Source of the DNA: CAZCFB01 sp964511535
GTDB lineage: Bacteria > Myxococcota_A > Polyangia > GCA-2747355 > CAZCFB01
NCBI GenBank assembly: GCA_964511535.1
Contig: CAZEFW010000002.1
Location: 104,603-168,602 of the forward strand
DNA: 64,000 nt
Direction: 5' to 3'
How positions within the stretch are numbered: position 1 is the first letter of the stretch; each line of letters opens with the position of its first letter. Positions 7,829 through 16,287 of the stretch are shown one piece after another. A program made the translations under genes and the position numbers. The notes below the pieces were generated by a model that saw only the letters and a program-made list of their open reading frames with translations, had not been told where the DNA came from and did not search any database.

Positions 7829-9351
7829 GGCTTACCTTCTGGAGTAGCCGCCGGGCGCAGCAGCAACACCTGGTAGTGCATGCCGTCCGGATCGGCCTGT
7901 GTGTACAGCACCTCCCGGCGAGGGTGGCGCATGAGCCACTCGGTGTCCCGGCGCATTCTCATGAAGCTCGGGTCCGCCGCGTGGCCCTCGTGCAGCTCTG
8001 GCAGCCCTGCTCGCTCCAGCTCGGCCAGGGGGATGATGCTCATCAGCAAGGCCCAGGCCGACCGGCCCTCACCCAGCGAGGCCCGCGCTCGCCGGGCGTC
8101 CAGCTCCCCCAGGGGGGTGCCGCGGAAGCGCAGGAGGGCGTCGAGCCCCTCGATGCGGTCCATGGCCACGCTGCTGTCGTAGGCCAGCAGCACCTTCCTG
8201 CCCCCGCGGCGCCAGATCAGATCTGCCGCGCCCCGCAGCCCGGTGTGCGGGCGACGGTCCGGTGAGAGCATGCCGGAGTTGAGCTCGCGCGGGCGGCCGT
8301 CGCCCGTGGAGGCGAGGTTGAAGTAGAGGCCGGTCAGCGCCAGCGCGCCGGCCAGCGCGCCGGCGGCCAGCCGGCGGCTGCGGGGGGCGAGCCGGTCCAG
8401 CAGCAGCGCCAGGCCCGGGCCGGCCAGGGCCAGCGCCGGCATCAGGTACCGCGACCAGAGGTGGAACCAGAAGGTGAACATGACCACGGGCGCGAGCACC
8501 GCGCCGAGGTAGTACAGCAGCTGAAGACGGCTCAGCTCGCGCCGGCGGTGAAGCAGCCACAGCGAGGCGGGCGCTGCCAACAGCAGGGGCGCCGCCCCGG
8601 GCAGGGAGATGATCTGCTTCAGCCGCAGCAGCGCGCCGGTGCCGTCGCCGCCGCCGCCCGACATGCCGAAGTTCTGCTGTAGCGCCTCGAGGTTGATCAC
8701 CGCCCAGGGCACCACCGCCCCAGCGGACACGGCCAGGGCCAGCAGCAGGCAGCCGACCCGGCGCAGGGAGGTCAGCTGGCGGGGCAGGGCGAACAGCGCC
8801 GGGAAGAGCAGGTACACCGCGAAGCCCGGCTTGGTGAGCAGCCCCGCGGCCACCACCGCGCCCAGGGCGGCGGCCCGCGGCGCCGACCGCACGGGCGCCG
8901 CCATCAGGTCCACGGCCAGCAGCAGCAGGCACGCCAGCACCGGCTCGCCGTACTCCAGCCTGCACCAGCCGAAGATCATCGGCGTCACCGCGCAGAGCAG
9001 CGCCGCCCAGGGGCCGGCCGCGCGGCCCGGCAGCAGCCTCGCCGCCAGGCGAAAGGCGAGGGCGATGATCAGCCCGTGGCACAGCACGCCCAGCAGCCTG
9101 CCCCCCACGGCGGCGTCCCCCACCAGCCACAGCAGCGGGGCCACCAGCGCCGGCAGCACCGGGCCCTTGGGTGACTGAGCGAGCAGGAAGGCCAGCCAGC
9201 GGTCCGCCGGCATGTAGAGCAGGTTGATGGCCCGGTGGACATGGTTGTCCGCGGCGGTCCAGGCCTGGTCCACGGCGAGGGCCCACATGTCCATGGCTAG
9301 CGCCGCGATGAGGATCAGCCCCAGCGCTTGCAGCTGTCGGGTGGCGTTCAT
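7825..9351 (-). CDS. GT-C membrane glycosyltransferase, family 39/ArnT-like (paralogue of 2347-3882)
   Basis: 508 residues with around ten membrane helices and a hydrophilic C-terminal ~110 residues. It is a clear paralogue of the protein at 2347-3882: both start with a helix ending in DxWAxxVDQ, then carry a PKGPvlPaLvaP loop and a GWCRLEYGEP/GISRLSYHDF second-loop motif. Both end with a segment built on VLLAYDS(S)V and SPxxRPH. Such enzymes transfer sugars from polyprenyl-phosphate donors on the periplasmic face. The ATG at 9351 is preferred over GTG 9360 because it suits the paralogue length. TACACT lies 11 bases upstream and there is no good ribosome site. Confidence 0.8.
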   Translation of the reverse strand: MNATRQLQALGLILIAALAMDMWALAVDQAWTAADNHVHRAINLLYMPADRWLAFLLAQSPKGPVLPALVAPLLWLVGDAAVGGRLLGVLCHGLIIALAFRLAARLLPGRAAGPWAALLCAVTPMIFGWCRLEYGEPVLACLLLLAVDLMAAPVRSAPRAAALGAVVAAGLLTKPGFAVYLLFPALFALPRQLTSLRRVGCLLLALAVSAGAVVPWAVINLEALQQNFGMSGGGGDGTGALLRLKQIISLPGAAPLLLAAPASLWLLHRRRELSRLQLLYYLGAVLAPVVMFTFWFHLWSRYLMPALALAGPGLALLLDRLAPRSRRLAAGALAGALALTGLYFNLASTGDGRPRELNSGMLSPDRRPHTGLRGAADLIWRRGGRKVLLAYDSSVAMDRIEGLDALLRFRGTPLGELDARRARASLGEGRSAWALLMSIIPLAELERAGLPELHEGHAADPSFMRMRRDTEWLMRHPRREVLYTQADPDGMHYQVLLLRPAATPEGKP

Positions 9352-9458
9352 GCAGGCCACCCAGTGTACAGGGTCAGGTCCGCCGGGAAAGGGGCGAGTT
9401 GCCGCCCCGGAGCCGATGATGCATCCTCAACCAGGATCACGCCCCAACCGGAGGCTCC

Positions 9459-10691
9459 ATGGGATTCGGCGACAACCTGCGCAAGGGCATCGAGGAGAAA
9501 GTAAAGCGCCGCCTTGGCCGCAGGATCGAGCAGTACGTGCGCACCGCGGAGCAGGTGGTGGGCCCCGAGCACCTGCGCGGGTATCGCAGATGGATGGACC
9601 TGCCGGCGCGCAACCGCGCCCTGTTGCGGCAGGAGCATGACAGGAAGGTGGTGCGCGTCAGCTCCTATCCGGAAGAGATCACGCTGGCCACCACCATCCG
9701 CTGCAACAAGAACCCGCCCTGCGCCATCTGCGAGCGAAACGTCCGCACCACCGACCTGGAGTGGGACTGCCCGGACATCATCATCGAGCGGCTCAAGTCG
9801 GTCTTCCCGCACCTGGACATCCTCTATCTGCACTGCTCAGGGGAGCCGCTGTTCTACCATCGCTTCGGCGAGCTGCTGCAGATGGTGCGCCCGCCCACCA
9901 AGATCCGGTTCAACTCCAACGCGGTGCTGCTGACCCAGGAGAAGGTGGACCTGATCATGGAGACCGGGGTTGTGGACGTGATCAACTTCTCGCTGGACGC
10001 GGCAACGGAGGAGACCTACCGCAAGATTCGCGGCCGCGGCTTCAACCGCGTGGTGTCCAACATCAAGAACCTGAACCGGGCCAAGGAGGGGATGGGGCGC
10101 AGCGCCCACGAGGGGATCCCCTTCATCGTCGTCAACATGTGCATCACCCGGGCCAACTACCGCGAGCTGCCGCAGTTCGTGCGGCTGGCCAAGGAGCTGG
10201 GCGCAGGCGCCATCGACCTGTTTCACATGAACAAGGGTCTCGACTGGCGGCTGGAGCGGCCGGACGGGTTCGTGTTCGACTACCAGGAGCAGGAGGAGTT
10301 CGACCCGGCCGAGCATGACGCGATCATCCTGGAGGCCCACGCCCTTGCGCGGGAGATCGGCGTGGACATGAACTTCGTCGGCACCGTTTTCCTCACCGAA
10401 CAGGAGAGCGAGGAGAAACAGGAGGTGGGCGAGGAGATCAAGGAGCTCAACCGCTGGGAGCATGGTTGCCTCGCGCCCTGGTCCCGGGCGGTTGTGGGCG
10501 TGGATGGCAATGTTCGCATGTGTTACTTCCACAAGGAGTGGGACGAGAGCATCGGCAACCTGATCTTCAATTCCTTCGACGAGATCTGGAACGGGGAAAA
10601 AGCCCGCAAGGTTCGTGAAGAGTTTATCAAGCGCGGACACGCCGGATATTGCGAAAAAGAGAATTATTGCATGTTCTTGGGGAGGGTCTGA
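9459..10691 (+). CDS. Radical SAM/SPASM-domain protein with CX5CX2C cluster motif
   Basis: 410 residues. The cluster-binding cysteines are C82, C88 and C91 (TIRCNKNPPCAICERN), spaced CX5CX2C instead of the usual CX3CX2C. Downstream the fold is typical: LDILYLHCSGEPLFY (the GGEP-like SAM motif), KIRFNSNAVLLT, and VINFSLDAATEETYRKIRGR. The C-terminal region has GCLAPWSRAVVGVDGNVRMCYF, IGNLIFNSFDEIWNG and a final CEKENYC, consistent with a SPASM-type auxiliary cluster site. Relatives modify peptides or small molecules; the substrate is unknown. CCGGAGG lies five bases before the ATG. It may be read with the following regulator-like gene (62-bp gap). Confidence 0.88.
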   Translation: MGFGDNLRKGIEEKVKRRLGRRIEQYVRTAEQVVGPEHLRGYRRWMDLPARNRALLRQEHDRKVVRVSSYPEEITLATTIRCNKNPPCAICERNVRTTDLEWDCPDIIIERLKSVFPHLDILYLHCSGEPLFYHRFGELLQMVRPPTKIRFNSNAVLLTQEKVDLIMETGVVDVINFSLDAATEETYRKIRGRGFNRVVSNIKNLNRAKEGMGRSAHEGIPFIVVNMCITRANYRELPQFVRLAKELGAGAIDLFHMNKGLDWRLERPDGFVFDYQEQEEFDPAEHDAIILEAHALAREIGVDMNFVGTVFLTEQESEEKQEVGEEIKELNRWEHGCLAPWSRAVVGVDGNVRMCYFHKEWDESIGNLIFNSFDEIWNGEKARKVREEFIKRGHAGYCEKENYCMFLGRV

Positions 10692-10753
10692 ACTAACCCC
10701 GGAGAGGTTTTGGTGACTTTTTCGCCGGGCTGGGTGAAAATATCCCCAAGACT

Positions 10754-11944
10754 ATGGCGAAAAAATCTCCTCCCTCCGACCTGGCTCCGGCGCTGGGCAA
10801 CCTTCATGACCCCGCTGTCCATTCCCGGCTCGTTGCGCTGCGAGATGCCGGTTCAATCCCGGCCGACAACGGCCTGGCGGCATGGCTTTCGTGGTGGCGT
10901 GACCTTCCCGAGCCCCTGCGCCTCTCCGCCTCCACGGTCACGCTGATATACTTGACCTATTTCCGTTGCGAAAACGGGAAGATATCAGAATCCGGGCTGG
11001 GCGCGCTGGCCCGGGATGTGCCTCGGGAGGTGCGAAAAGTCGCCATCGACACCGCCCGACGGGCCGCGGAGGTGGAGCGTGCCATCGCCGACCTGCCCGG
11101 AGAGGGGCCAGCCATGGGGCGCTTGCGTCAACTCCTGTGGCAGGCGGCCCTGGGCGAGCGGCTCGACCGGCTGGGGCAGATGACCGGCGTCCTGCTGAGC
11201 GCGCCGGTGCTGGTGACCGGCGAGCCTGCCACGGGCCGTGCGGCTGCGGCACAGGCCCTGGCCCTGGGTATGCCCGGCACATGGGACCCATCCGGGGGCT
11301 GGTGCTGTGCGCCGGTGGAGGTCCTGTCCGGGGATGATCTGGGCAACGCGAGGCTGGAGACCGTGATGAAGCGCAACCGGGGTGGCGCCGTGGTGTTGCG
11401 CAGCCCGGGCGAGACCAGCCCGCGCTGGAGCCGGGCCGTGGCGCGCGCGGCTGCCCTGGCCGCCGGAGCGTCGCGCCTCATCGTCACCTGCGAGGCGGAT
11501 GGCCCCGGCTTGCAGCCGCTGGCCGCCCTGGAGATCAGGGTCCCGCCCCTGCGTGAGCGCCCGGAGGACCTGCAGGCGCTGGGGGAACGGGAGGCGGCGG
11601 ACATGGTGGCGCCGGAGCTGCTGGCGCGCACCCGGCAGGGGCTCGAGGCCTTCCTCGCTGGCCCGGGAAGAGGGCATGGCTGGCCAGGCAACCTGCAGGA
11701 GCTCCGCGCCGCGGTGGCGGCCATCGCCCTCGGCCTCCCACCGGCGCCGGCCGGACAGAGCGAGGCGAGCCCTGCAGACGACCGGGCTCCAGGGCTTCCG
11801 GACGAGCTGGTGCAGGGGGCCTGGACCCTGGAGCAGGCGAAGGCGTGGTACGCGCGGCATGTGGCGCAGCTGTCCGCCACCCGCACCGCCGCCGCCGCCA
11901 CCCTGAAGGTGGATCGGGCCACCCTGCGCAAGTACCTGGCCTGA
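10754..11944 (+). CDS. Degenerate NtrC-like AAA+ protein with Fis-type C-terminal helix
   Basis: 396 residues. Residues ~140-325 look like a sigma54-activator AAA+ core that has lost its key residues. The Walker A equivalent reads GEPATGRAAAAQ (no Lys), and the Walker B equivalent reads GGAVVLRSPGE instead of GGTLFLDE(V/I)GE. No GAFTGA loop is visible. Still recognisable are IRVPPLRERPEDLQALG and GHGWPGNLQELRAAVA, which match the conserved sensor-II region. The C-terminus (ATRTAAAATLKVDRATLRKYL) is a Fis-type helix-turn-helix. It is probably a DNA-binding protein that neither hydrolyses ATP nor contacts sigma54. It lies 32 bases upstream of the DUF3604 gene and may regulate it; that is inference. 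Confidence 0.75.
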   Translation: MAKKSPPSDLAPALGNLHDPAVHSRLVALRDAGSIPADNGLAAWLSWWRDLPEPLRLSASTVTLIYLTYFRCENGKISESGLGALARDVPREVRKVAIDTARRAAEVERAIADLPGEGPAMGRLRQLLWQAALGERLDRLGQMTGVLLSAPVLVTGEPATGRAAAAQALALGMPGTWDPSGGWCCAPVEVLSGDDLGNARLETVMKRNRGGAVVLRSPGETSPRWSRAVARAAALAAGASRLIVTCEADGPGLQPLAALEIRVPPLRERPEDLQALGEREAADMVAPELLARTRQGLEAFLAGPGRGHGWPGNLQELRAAVAAIALGLPPAPAGQSEASPADDRAPGLPDELVQGAWTLEQAKAWYARHVAQLSATRTAAAATLKVDRATLRKYLA

Positions 11945-11964
11945 CGGGCGCCCCGGCGAAGGTG

Positions 11965-11970
11965 TACCAT
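11965..11970 (+). promoter_or_regulatory. -10-like TACCAT, 6 nt before ATG 11977
   Basis: TACCAT is followed by CTTGTC and the ATG of the DUF3604 lipoprotein. There is no Shine-Dalgarno, so leaderless transcription is likely if the hexamer is a genuine -10 element. Confidence 0.4.
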
Positions 11971-11976
11971 CTTGTC

Positions 11977-14058
11977 ATGCGACCGCTGATCTGTGGTGTG
12001 GTTGCCGCCAGCATGCTGGTGGCCGCTTGTGACCCGGAGCCCGATGACACCCTCCCCTCCGGGCCGAAGCAGATCCTGTTCGGCGACCTGCACGTGCACA
12101 GCACCTACTCCAACGACGCGCTGATCTACAGCGCGCCATTTCTGGGAGGCAACGGGTTCCTGCCACCGGAGCTGCACTGCGACTTCGCCCGGTACTGCTC
12201 CCAGCTCGACTTCTGGAGCATCAACGACCACCCGGAGTCGATCCTGCCGTCGCTGTGGACCAAATCGAAGCAGGCGATCCGCACCTGCAACCAGCTCACA
12301 GGAGGTGATGGCTCGTCGCCTCGGATGGTCTCTTTTTTGGGCTGGGAGTGGACCCACAACACCGAATCGCCGGCCGCGGCGTGGGGCCACAAGAACGTCA
12401 TCTTCCGCGACACCGGGGATGACAAGGTGCCAGCCCGGGCCATCGGGTCCTCCACGCCGGTGGTGCCGGAGAACCAGGTGCTGATCAACCTGGGCGTGGG
12501 CATGATCAAGGGGGTCGACTCCGCCAACACCAAGCTCTACGACAAGCTGGGCGAGCAGATGCTGTCGGGCTTCGCCACCGACACCTGCAGCCAGGGGGTG
12601 GACACGCGCAAGCTGCCGGCCAATTGCCGGGAGATCGCCCGCGATCCAGCGGAGCTGTTCGAGAAGCTGGCCCAGTGGGGCTACCCCGCCATCGTCATCC
12701 CCCACGGTACGGCCTGGGGCGCCCATAACCCGGTGCTCGGCGGCTGGAGCGTTCAGCTCAACCGGCGCCACCACTCGCCCCGCTATCAGCGGCTGATCGA
12801 GGTCTTCTCGGGCCACGGAAACTCCGAGGAGTACCGACCCTGGCGCGCCGCGGTGAAGGACAGCGCGGGCAAGCTGACCTGCCCGAAGCCGAGCAAGGAT
12901 TACCTGCCCTGCTGCTGGCAGGCCGGGGTCATCGCCCGGGCCAAGACCACCGTGTGCAAGGCGGACCCCGCGAGCGCGGCGTGTGACGCCGAGGTGGCCA
13001 GGGTTCGCCAGGCCCACGTGGACGCGAAGCTGCTGAACAAGAACAAGAAGGTGGGCGACTACACGCCGGTGCCCGCGGACTGGCTCGACTGCGGCCAGTG
13101 CACCGACTGCTTCCAGCCGGCGTTCCTCTACCGGCCCGGCCTCACCACCCAGGCCTCCCTGGCCCTCACCGGCTTCGAAAAACCGGGCGAGCCGCTGCGT
13201 TACAAGTGGGGCCTCATCGGCTCCACCGACTCCCACAAGGCGGGGCCCGGGGCGGGCTACAAGGAGCTGCGCCAGATGGGGGACATCATCGGGCCGGCCC
13301 GGGCAGACTTCGACGCCGCGTTCTCGGTGTTCGCGCCCATGGTGTTCCCGGAGTGGGAGCGGCAGAGCTCCTACCTGTACACCGGCGCGCTGGTGGCGGT
13401 GCACTCACAGGGGCGCAGCCGCCGGGGGATCTGGCAGGCGCTGGAGCGCAAGGAGGTGTACGCCACCTCGGGGGAGCGGATTCTGCTCTGGTTCGACCTG
13501 GTCAACGGCCCCGGCGGCGCGGCGGCGCCCATGGGCTCGGAGGTGAAGATGAGCGCGGCGCCCAGGTTCAAGATCAGGGCGGTGGGCGCTTTCGCGCAGA
13601 AGCCGGGCTGCCCGGCGGACGTGCAGAAGGCGGCCGGCGCCGACTTCATCAAGCGCTACTGCTTCGGCGAGTGCTACAACCCCACTGACAAGCGCCAGGT
13701 GATCACCAAGGTGGAGGTGATCAAGATCGAGCCCCAGATCAGCGCCGGGGAGGCGCTGGACAAGCTGATCCAGGACCCGTACCGCACGCTGACCTGCCCG
13801 GGCAAGGCCGAGGGCTGCGAGGTGACGTTCACCGACGACGCCTACCCCAAGCGGGGCCGCCCGGCCACCTACTATGTGCGGGTGCACCAGGCGCCGACCC
13901 TGCAGTACAACGCGGCCGGGCTGCGCTGCACCAGGGACAAGGACGGCAAGTGCGCGGCCATAAAGCCGTGCCTCGGCGGGCACAAGGGCGCGGGAGACAA
14001 CTGCATGGCCAGGGACGCCGAGCGCGCCTGGTCTTCGCCCATCTTCCTCGAGCCGTGA
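11977..14058 (+). CDS. DUF3604 family lipoprotein (PHP-like metal-site fold)
   Basis: 693 residues. The signal peptide ends at a lipobox (SMLVAAC). The mature protein starts with the DUF3604 signature LFGDLHVHSTYSNDALI, which resembles the metal-binding HxH of PHP-type phosphoesterases. Further family blocks are DFWSINDHPESI, FLGWEWTHN, GHKNVIFRD, IVIPHGTAWG, RLIEVFSGHGNSEEY, WGLIGSTDSHKAGPGAGY and RGIWQALERKEVYATSGERILLWFDL, supplying the expected His/Asp ligands in order. Substrate is unknown for the family. It heads a cassette: its TGA overlaps the GTG of the PpiC-type isomerase gene, which in turn overlaps the HupE/UreJ-like gene. The start at 11977 gives a proper signal peptide and sits 6 bases after TACCAT. 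Confidence 0.9.
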   Translation: MRPLICGVVAASMLVAACDPEPDDTLPSGPKQILFGDLHVHSTYSNDALIYSAPFLGGNGFLPPELHCDFARYCSQLDFWSINDHPESILPSLWTKSKQAIRTCNQLTGGDGSSPRMVSFLGWEWTHNTESPAAAWGHKNVIFRDTGDDKVPARAIGSSTPVVPENQVLINLGVGMIKGVDSANTKLYDKLGEQMLSGFATDTCSQGVDTRKLPANCREIARDPAELFEKLAQWGYPAIVIPHGTAWGAHNPVLGGWSVQLNRRHHSPRYQRLIEVFSGHGNSEEYRPWRAAVKDSAGKLTCPKPSKDYLPCCWQAGVIARAKTTVCKADPASAACDAEVARVRQAHVDAKLLNKNKKVGDYTPVPADWLDCGQCTDCFQPAFLYRPGLTTQASLALTGFEKPGEPLRYKWGLIGSTDSHKAGPGAGYKELRQMGDIIGPARADFDAAFSVFAPMVFPEWERQSSYLYTGALVAVHSQGRSRRGIWQALERKEVYATSGERILLWFDLVNGPGGAAAPMGSEVKMSAAPRFKIRAVGAFAQKPGCPADVQKAAGADFIKRYCFGECYNPTDKRQVITKVEVIKIEPQISAGEALDKLIQDPYRTLTCPGKAEGCEVTFTDDAYPKRGRPATYYVRVHQAPTLQYNAAGLRCTRDKDGKCAAIKPCLGGHKGAGDNCMARDAERAWSSPIFLEP

Positions 14059-15005
14059 CCGCCGTGAAGCTGCCGGTGAGCGTCCTGCTGTGGGCCGGCG
14101 TCCTCGGAGGCGTCGGCCTGACCGTGTGGAACCTGGCCGGGCCCGGGGGCGAGGCCGCCCCGCCGAAGCCGGGAGGAAAGGTGGTGGCCATGGTGGACGG
14201 CGCGGAGGTGACGGGGCAGGCCTACTTCACGCGGCTGGCCGCCCTGTCCGCGGAGCGGCGCTCGGGGCCGCTGACCCGGGCCCAGCGCAAGCATGTGCTC
14301 GACCAGCTCGTGGCCGAGGAGCTGCTGCTGGCCCGGGCCCTGGAGCTGGGCCTCCCGCGCAGGGACCTGGTGACCCGCCGGCGGCTGGTGGCCGCCATGG
14401 TGGAGCACCTGACCGCCGACGCTGATGCGAGAGGGGCGGTGAGCGAGGCAGAGGCCCGGCGGTACCACGCGGCGCACCCGGCGCAGTTCCGCGGGGCGTC
14501 CCGCCACCTGGTGCGGCGCGTCTTCTTTCGTGGCGCCGACGCGGGGGCGCGGGCGCGGACGGCCCACGCCGAGCTGAAGGCCGGGGCCAGCTTCGCCGAG
14601 TTGTCTGCCCGGTCAGGGGACACGCCGATCCTGCCTCTGCCGGACGGTCCGTTGCTGGATCGCGGGCTGCGCCGCTACCTCGGACCCACCGCCGCTCGGG
14701 CCGCGCGGGAGCTGTCGCCGGGACAGTTCTCGGATCCCATCAAGGGCGCCGACGGCCATGTCATCCTGCTGCTGGAGCGGCGGGAAGCGGGCAAGGTGCT
14801 CCCCTTCGAGCAGGTCAAGGCGGCGGCCGAGGCGCTGGTCCGGCGTCAGCGTCGGGCGCGGTTGATGGACGAGGGGATCGGCCGGCTGCGTCGAGCGGCC
14901 CAGGTCACCCTCGACGACGCGGTCCTCGATCCGGAGCGGACCCCGATCCCGGCCCGGTATCTGCGGGCGGCGCGCGCGCCCGGCCTGGAGACCGATGGGC
15001 GGTAG
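14055..15005 (+). CDS. PpiC-type (parvulin/SurA-like) peptidyl-prolyl isomerase
   Basis: 316 residues. An N-terminal membrane helix (LPVSVLLWAGVLGGVGLTVW) is followed by a SurA-N-like helical region: VVAMVDGAEVTGQAYFTRL...VLDQLVAEELLLARALELGL. The parvulin domain follows at ~150-265: HLVRRVFFRGADAGARARTAHAELKAGASFAELSAR...LGPTAARAARELSPGQFSDPIKGADGHVILLLE. It is a periplasm-facing anchored foldase, presumably serving a secreted or membrane client. The GTG at 14055 overlaps the upstream stop by four bases (GTGA), typical of translational coupling; GTG 14064 is an alternative. Its 3' end overlaps the HupE/UreJ-like gene by 11 bases, so the three genes form one unit. Confidence 0.85.
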   Translation: MTAVKLPVSVLLWAGVLGGVGLTVWNLAGPGGEAAPPKPGGKVVAMVDGAEVTGQAYFTRLAALSAERRSGPLTRAQRKHVLDQLVAEELLLARALELGLPRRDLVTRRRLVAAMVEHLTADADARGAVSEAEARRYHAAHPAQFRGASRHLVRRVFFRGADAGARARTAHAELKAGASFAELSARSGDTPILPLPDGPLLDRGLRRYLGPTAARAARELSPGQFSDPIKGADGHVILLLERREAGKVLPFEQVKAAAEALVRRQRRARLMDEGIGRLRRAAQVTLDDAVLDPERTPIPARYLRAARAPGLETDGR

Positions 15006-16251
15006 GCTCCTGCTGCCAGCGCTGGCGCTGGCCGTGGCGGCCCTCACGCCTGGCGTCGCCGCGGCACACACGGTCTCGCGATCCTTCTCGAGCTGGTCGT
15101 TCCACCAGCGCGAGGTCCAGGTATCGGTGACGGTGCCGGTGGTGGAGCTGGCGCGGCTCAACCGCGCCGCGGGGGGCAAGCCTGCCGAGCTGTTGGCGTC
15201 GGATGAGCGGCTCTCGGCGTGGATCGCCGCCTACCTGGTGCCCCGCCTCCGTCCGTCGGACAGCGCGGCCGGCTGCCGCACGGTCAGCCGCGCGCGCCTC
15301 GGCGCCAGGAGCCCCACCCGGCTGACGGTGCGCTGGCGGCTGCGCTGCCGCAGGCCGGCCCGGCCCGGCCTGGTCGCCGCCCTGTTCTTCGACGGGGCGC
15401 CCTCCCACCTGCACTTCGTCCGTGCCACGGGGCCGGGCGGGCAGCGGTTCGAGGCGTTGCTCGATTCCGGGCGCCGAATGGTGTCCTTCGCCGAGCCGGG
15501 CGCCGGCTCCGGAGGGGCGGTCCCTGGCGTGGGGCTCGGCGCATACCTGATGGTGGGGATGGAGCATGTGCTGTCCGGGCTGGACCACCTGGCGTTCCTG
15601 GTGGGGCTGCTCCTGTTGGGGGGCGGGCTGTGGACGGTGGTCAAGATCGCCACCGGCTTCACCCTGGGCCACAGCCTCACCCTCGGCCTGGCCGCCGCCG
15701 GCGCGGTGAAACCCGAGCCCGCCAGCGTGGAGGTGATGGTGGGCGTGTCCATCGCTTACGTGGCGCTCGAGGCGTTCCACCACTGGCTGCCCGGGCGGGG
15801 CGCGCGCCTGGCTGTGTTCGTTCTGCTGGCCGCGCTTCACCTGGTGTTGCTCACCCTCGCCCTGGCCGGCGCCACGCTGTTGCCCTGGCCGCTGTGCCTG
15901 GCCTCGCTGCTGTTTTGCGGCAGCCACCTGGCGCTGCAACACCGGCGCGGCCCCACGCCGCGGGTGCGCATGCTGGTGGCGCTGCTGTTCGGGCTGGTCC
16001 ACGGCTTCGCCTTCGCTGGCGCGGTGGGCGACATCCTCGGGGGACAGGACCTGCTGATCCCCCTGCTCGGCTTCAACCTCGGCGTGGAGCTGGGGCAGGC
16101 CGCGGTGGTGCTGGCGCTGCTGCCGCTGCCGTGGCTGGCCCGGCGCCTGCTCCGGGTGGAGGCCAGGGCCGTATTGGCCCCGGCGGCGGCCGCGGTGATC
16201 CTGGCCCTGGGGCTGAACTGGACCCTGGTTCGGGCCATCTCGTTTACTTGA
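14995..16251 (+). CDS. HupE/UreJ_2 family membrane protein
   Basis: 418 residues. A signal peptide (MGGRLLLPALALAVAALTPGVAAA) precedes a ~150-residue extracytoplasmic domain starting HTVSRSFSSW. Then come seven or so membrane helices with the family motifs GAYLMVGMEHVLSGLDHLAFLVGL, KIATGFTLGHSLTLGLA, EVMVGVSIAYVALE and MLVALLFGLVHGFAFAG. The intramembrane His/Asp residues (GMEH, GLDH, LGH, VHGF) resemble nickel/cobalt permease sites, hence the HupE/UreJ name; true metal transport is unproven for this subfamily. It is coupled by overlap with the PpiC-type gene and follows the DUF3604 gene. The isomerase may help fold the extracytoplasmic domain; this is an inference. Confidence 0.88.
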   Translation: MGGRLLLPALALAVAALTPGVAAAHTVSRSFSSWSFHQREVQVSVTVPVVELARLNRAAGGKPAELLASDERLSAWIAAYLVPRLRPSDSAAGCRTVSRARLGARSPTRLTVRWRLRCRRPARPGLVAALFFDGAPSHLHFVRATGPGGQRFEALLDSGRRMVSFAEPGAGSGGAVPGVGLGAYLMVGMEHVLSGLDHLAFLVGLLLLGGGLWTVVKIATGFTLGHSLTLGLAAAGAVKPEPASVEVMVGVSIAYVALEAFHHWLPGRGARLAVFVLLAALHLVLLTLALAGATLLPWPLCLASLLFCGSHLALQHRRGPTPRVRMLVALLFGLVHGFAFAGAVGDILGGQDLLIPLLGFNLGVELGQAAVVLALLPLPWLARRLLRVEARAVLAPAAAAVILALGLNWTLVRAISFT

Positions 16252-16275
16252 GTGGTGCGCGCTGGCCGACTGCGA

Positions 16276-16281
16276 TACCGT
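16276..16281 (+). promoter_or_regulatory. -10-like TACCGT, 6 nt before ATG 16288
   Basis: TACCGT is followed by GGACAC and then ATG. There is no ribosome site, matching the leaderless pattern at the DUF3604 gene. Confidence 0.4.
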
Positions 16282-16287
16282 GGACAC

